Assembly (NCBI GenBank): GCA_036491035.1
Contig: DASXCU010000143.1
Location: 1-13,204 of the forward strand
Direction of reading: 5' to 3'
Source of the DNA: Galbitalea sp036491035
Lineage (GTDB): Bacteria; Actinomycetota; Actinomycetes; Actinomycetales; Microbacteriaceae
Length of the DNA stretch: 13,204 nucleotides
Made by a program: the position numbers and the translations under genes. The notes below the pieces were generated by a model that saw nothing but the letters and a program-made list of their open reading frames with translations, was not told the DNA's origin and ran no database searches. Positions 12,064 to 13,204 of this stretch are shown here, piece by piece (within the stretch, counting starts at the first letter, position 1; each line of letters begins with the position of its first letter).

Positions 12064-12675
12064 ATGACCACCGTCCTGCTCACCGGCTTCGAGCCGTTCG
12101 CGGGCGCCGCGAGCAACTCCTCGTGGGATGCGGTCGAACGCGCTGCCGAGACCTGGACGGGCGAGGCCGAACTCGTAATCGAGCTGCTGCCGGTGACGTT
12201 TGCCGGGGCATCCAGTTCTATGCGCGAACTGATCACGCGCCACTCCCCCGACCTGGTCATCGGTGTCGGGCTGGCGGATGGTCGAGACGCCGTCACGCCC
12301 GAGCGCGTTGCGATCAACGTCGAGGATGCGCGGATCCCGGACAACGCGGGCGACCAGCCCGTCGACCGGCTGGTCAACGCGGACGGGCCCGCCGCCTACT
12401 TCACGCGCCTGCCGGTGAAAGAGATCGCGGAGGCTGTCCGTGAGTCGGGCATCCCGAGCCAGGTATCGGACACCGCCGGGACGTACGTGTGCAACTCGCT
12501 GATGTACGGGGCGCTGCGAGCGGTCGAGGGGACGGATGTGATGGCCGGGTTCATTCACGTGCCGTGCTCGCGCGAGTTGGCGGCTGGAACGTCGAACCCG
12601 TGGCTCGAGGTTGAGGATATTGCGCGGGCGTTGAGCATTGCGGTTGAAGTATCGCTGACGGCACTCGGGCGGTAA
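12064..12675 (+). CDS. pcp: Pyroglutamyl-peptidase I (C15 family)
   Basis: A 203-aa protein of the usual length for this cytosolic cysteine peptidase, which removes N-terminal pyroglutamate from peptides. Diagnostic motifs are VLLTGFEPFAG at the N-terminus with NSSW, GVGLADGRDAVTPERVAIN with catalytic Glu80, DTAGTYVCNSLMYG with nucleophile Cys143, and GFIHVPC with His165; the Glu/Cys/His triad is complete. Two substitutions stand out: AGAA where FGG..N is usual after the first motif, and GLADGR for GLAGGR, neither at the triad. The start is six bases after TAGGCT, with no ribosome-binding site. It probably shares transcripts with the preceding redox gene but may also be read from its own leaderless promoter. 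Confidence 0.93.
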   Translation: MTTVLLTGFEPFAGAASNSSWDAVERAAETWTGEAELVIELLPVTFAGASSSMRELITRHSPDLVIGVGLADGRDAVTPERVAINVEDARIPDNAGDQPVDRLVNADGPAAYFTRLPVKEIAEAVRESGIPSQVSDTAGTYVCNSLMYGALRAVEGTDVMAGFIHVPCSRELAAGTSNPWLEVEDIARALSIAVEVSLTALGR

Positions 12676-12679
12676 CGGC

Positions 12680-12720
12680 GGTTTCGATACGCGTGCTGCT
12701 TCGCAGCGCGCTACTCAACC
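12680..12720 (+). repeat. 41-bp dispersed intergenic repeat, copy 2
   Basis: Reverse-oriented copy of 1633-1673 (39 of 41 identical). It begins 5 bp after the pcp stop. It can form a nine-pair hairpin, GCGTGCTGC (12691-12699), loop TTC, GCAGCGCGC (12703-12711), including one G-T pair. With no T-run after it, it is not a classical terminator, but it could act as a weak terminator or RNA stabiliser for pcp. Confidence 0.8.
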
Positions 12721-12730
12721 AACAACAGGC

Positions 12731-12746
12731 GTCGCTTTGCAGCGAC
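12731..12746. repeat. Second hairpin in the pcp downstream spacer
   Basis: GTCGCT-TTGC-AGCGAC is a perfect six-pair stem. It is enclosed by CAACAAC (12720-12726) and GTTGTTG (12775-12781), a seven-base inverted pair, so the spacer from 12680 to 12781 can fold as two adjacent structures. No gene was seen here. Confidence 0.5.
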
Positions 12747-12810
12747 CTGCTCAGGCAACGACAGAGGTCAAGGGGTTGTTGCGGGGTGGCGAGCGGCGTT
12801 GGGTGGAGGT

Positions 12811-12990
12811 ATGAGCAACGACGACAACAAGTATCGAGAAACCGCCGAAGCGGACGTCGCATCCGTCGAAGTCGGTGACACCCCCAGCGACGTCGAGTCG
12901 AAAGTCATCGGACTGACCCACATCTCCGGGCAGCCATCGCACAACGCGGCCGAAGGCGAGAAGTCGGCCGACACGGTCGAGGGATCGTAG
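12811..12990 (+). CDS. Small acidic protein (59 aa), first of a tandem set
   Basis: A 59-aa hydrophilic protein, MSNDDNKYRETAEADVASVE onward, with roughly 13 acidic and 4 basic residues, no membrane helix and no known motif. GGAGGT lies directly against the ATG at 12811, which is unusually close for a ribosome-binding site; a TTG at 12799 in the same frame would add four residues but has no better signal. Codon use is typical of the host. It is 6 bp upstream of the next tiny gene on the same strand and is probably the first gene of their operon. Such proteins are expected to be disordered; the function is unknown. Confidence 0.65.
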   Translation: MSNDDNKYRETAEADVASVEVGDTPSDVESKVIGLTHISGQPSHNAAEGEKSADTVEGS

Positions 12991-12996
12991 GACGCC

Positions 12997-13140
12997 ATGG
13001 CCATCAACGAACCGAACCGGCACACCTACTCATCCTCCGACTCCGCCGACGAGACCGCTGAGGAACTCAAGTCCAGCGAGCAGATCGTCAGCGAAGACGC
13101 CGCCAAGGACGATGACGACGAGACGAAGGATAAATCGTGA
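12997..13140 (+). CDS. Small acidic protein (47 aa), second of the tandem set
   Basis: A 47-codon ORF beginning MAINEPNRHTYSSSDSADET, with 15 Asp/Glu and 5 Lys/Arg, including a run of four Asp. It is Ser-rich and certainly hydrophilic, likely disordered. AGGA lies four bases before the ATG. It follows the 59-aa gene by 6 bp, and its stop TGA overlaps the GTG of the next gene by four bases (GTGA), the classic sign of translational coupling. No family is recognised. Confidence 0.65.
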   Translation: MAINEPNRHTYSSSDSADETAEELKSSEQIVSEDAAKDDDDETKDKS

Positions 13141-13204
13141 GCATGAACGGGGACGACGAGATCGAGTCCGTCAACAACAACGAAGTCGAGGCCGTGCGAA
13201 CGCC
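13137..13204 (+). CDS. Small acidic protein, N-terminal part (third of the tandem set)
   Basis: The frame from GTG 13137 is open to the window edge and gives MSMNGDDEIESVNNNEVEAV and more. AGGA six bases before this GTG supports it over the ATG at 13143, which would be 12 bases away. The opening (MS-N-GDDE) resembles that of the 59-aa protein in composition. Length and function are unknown because the end is outside the window. Confidence 0.55.
   Translation, partial: MSMNGDDEIESVNNNEVEAVRT

Noticed and set aside
11719..12558. A 279-codon minus-strand open frame opposite pcp and the redox gene
   Set aside because: Both sense genes have complete family motifs (CSDC redox fold; Glu/Cys/His triad of pcp), so this is a shadow frame.
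1..13204. CRISPR arrays, insertion sequences, integrases, prophage genes
   Set aside because: No regularly spaced repeats, no transposase or integrase motifs and no terminal inverted repeats around the low-G+C helicase gene were found.

Overview
The window looks like a chromosomal piece of a high-G+C actinobacterium, most likely in or near the Microbacteriaceae. The basis is C/G-biased third codon positions, the frequent use of GGATGC/GCATCC-like words, many start codons preceded by a -10 hexamer at about 6-7 bases (leaderless pattern), and a 41-bp dispersed intergenic repeat of a type I associate with that family. No rRNA, tRNA, CRISPR array, transposase or integrase gene was seen.

Left part (1-4304): a truncated membrane-anchored ABC-2/YhgE-like protein gene diverges from a TetR regulator gene, with two matching palindromic operators between them. 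Then come small membrane or acidic proteins: a two-TM protein with a C-terminal coiled coil, a 79-aa acidic protein, a 126-aa cytoplasmic protein of unknown role, an HdeD-family six-TM protein, a three-TM protein, a single-TM protein, a doubtful 36-aa ORF and a strongly basic 74-aa protein.

Middle part (4305-8985): a DEDDh exonuclease with a C-terminal BRCT domain (minus strand) diverges from a large secreted GH15 enzyme with glucodextranase architecture (signal peptide, N domain, catalytic domain, B domain, C domain). A good sigma70-type promoter (TTGACC-N17-TAGCTT) precedes the GH15 gene.

Right part (8982-13204): the item of most interest is a two-gene minus-strand operon. A MazG/dCTPP1-like nucleotide pyrophosphohydrolase overlaps by 14 bp a 598-aa fusion of a GIY-YIG nuclease domain and a DUF2075 (Schlafen group 3 type) helicase. 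The helicase gene is visibly lower in G+C than its neighbours, and its stop codon overlaps that of the GH15 gene. Nuclease, helicase and nucleotide-pool enzyme together suggest a defence or nucleic-acid surveillance module, but that is inference. It is followed by an MmcQ/YjbR gene, a short ORF of 52 codons, a CxxC glutaredoxin-like gene, pcp (pyroglutamyl-peptidase I), a second copy of the dispersed repeat, and a tandem run of tiny acidic proteins that leaves the window.

Gene packing is tight: three convergent pairs have a 1-bp gap, a 17-bp gap and a 4-bp overlap, leaving little or no room for ordinary terminators.
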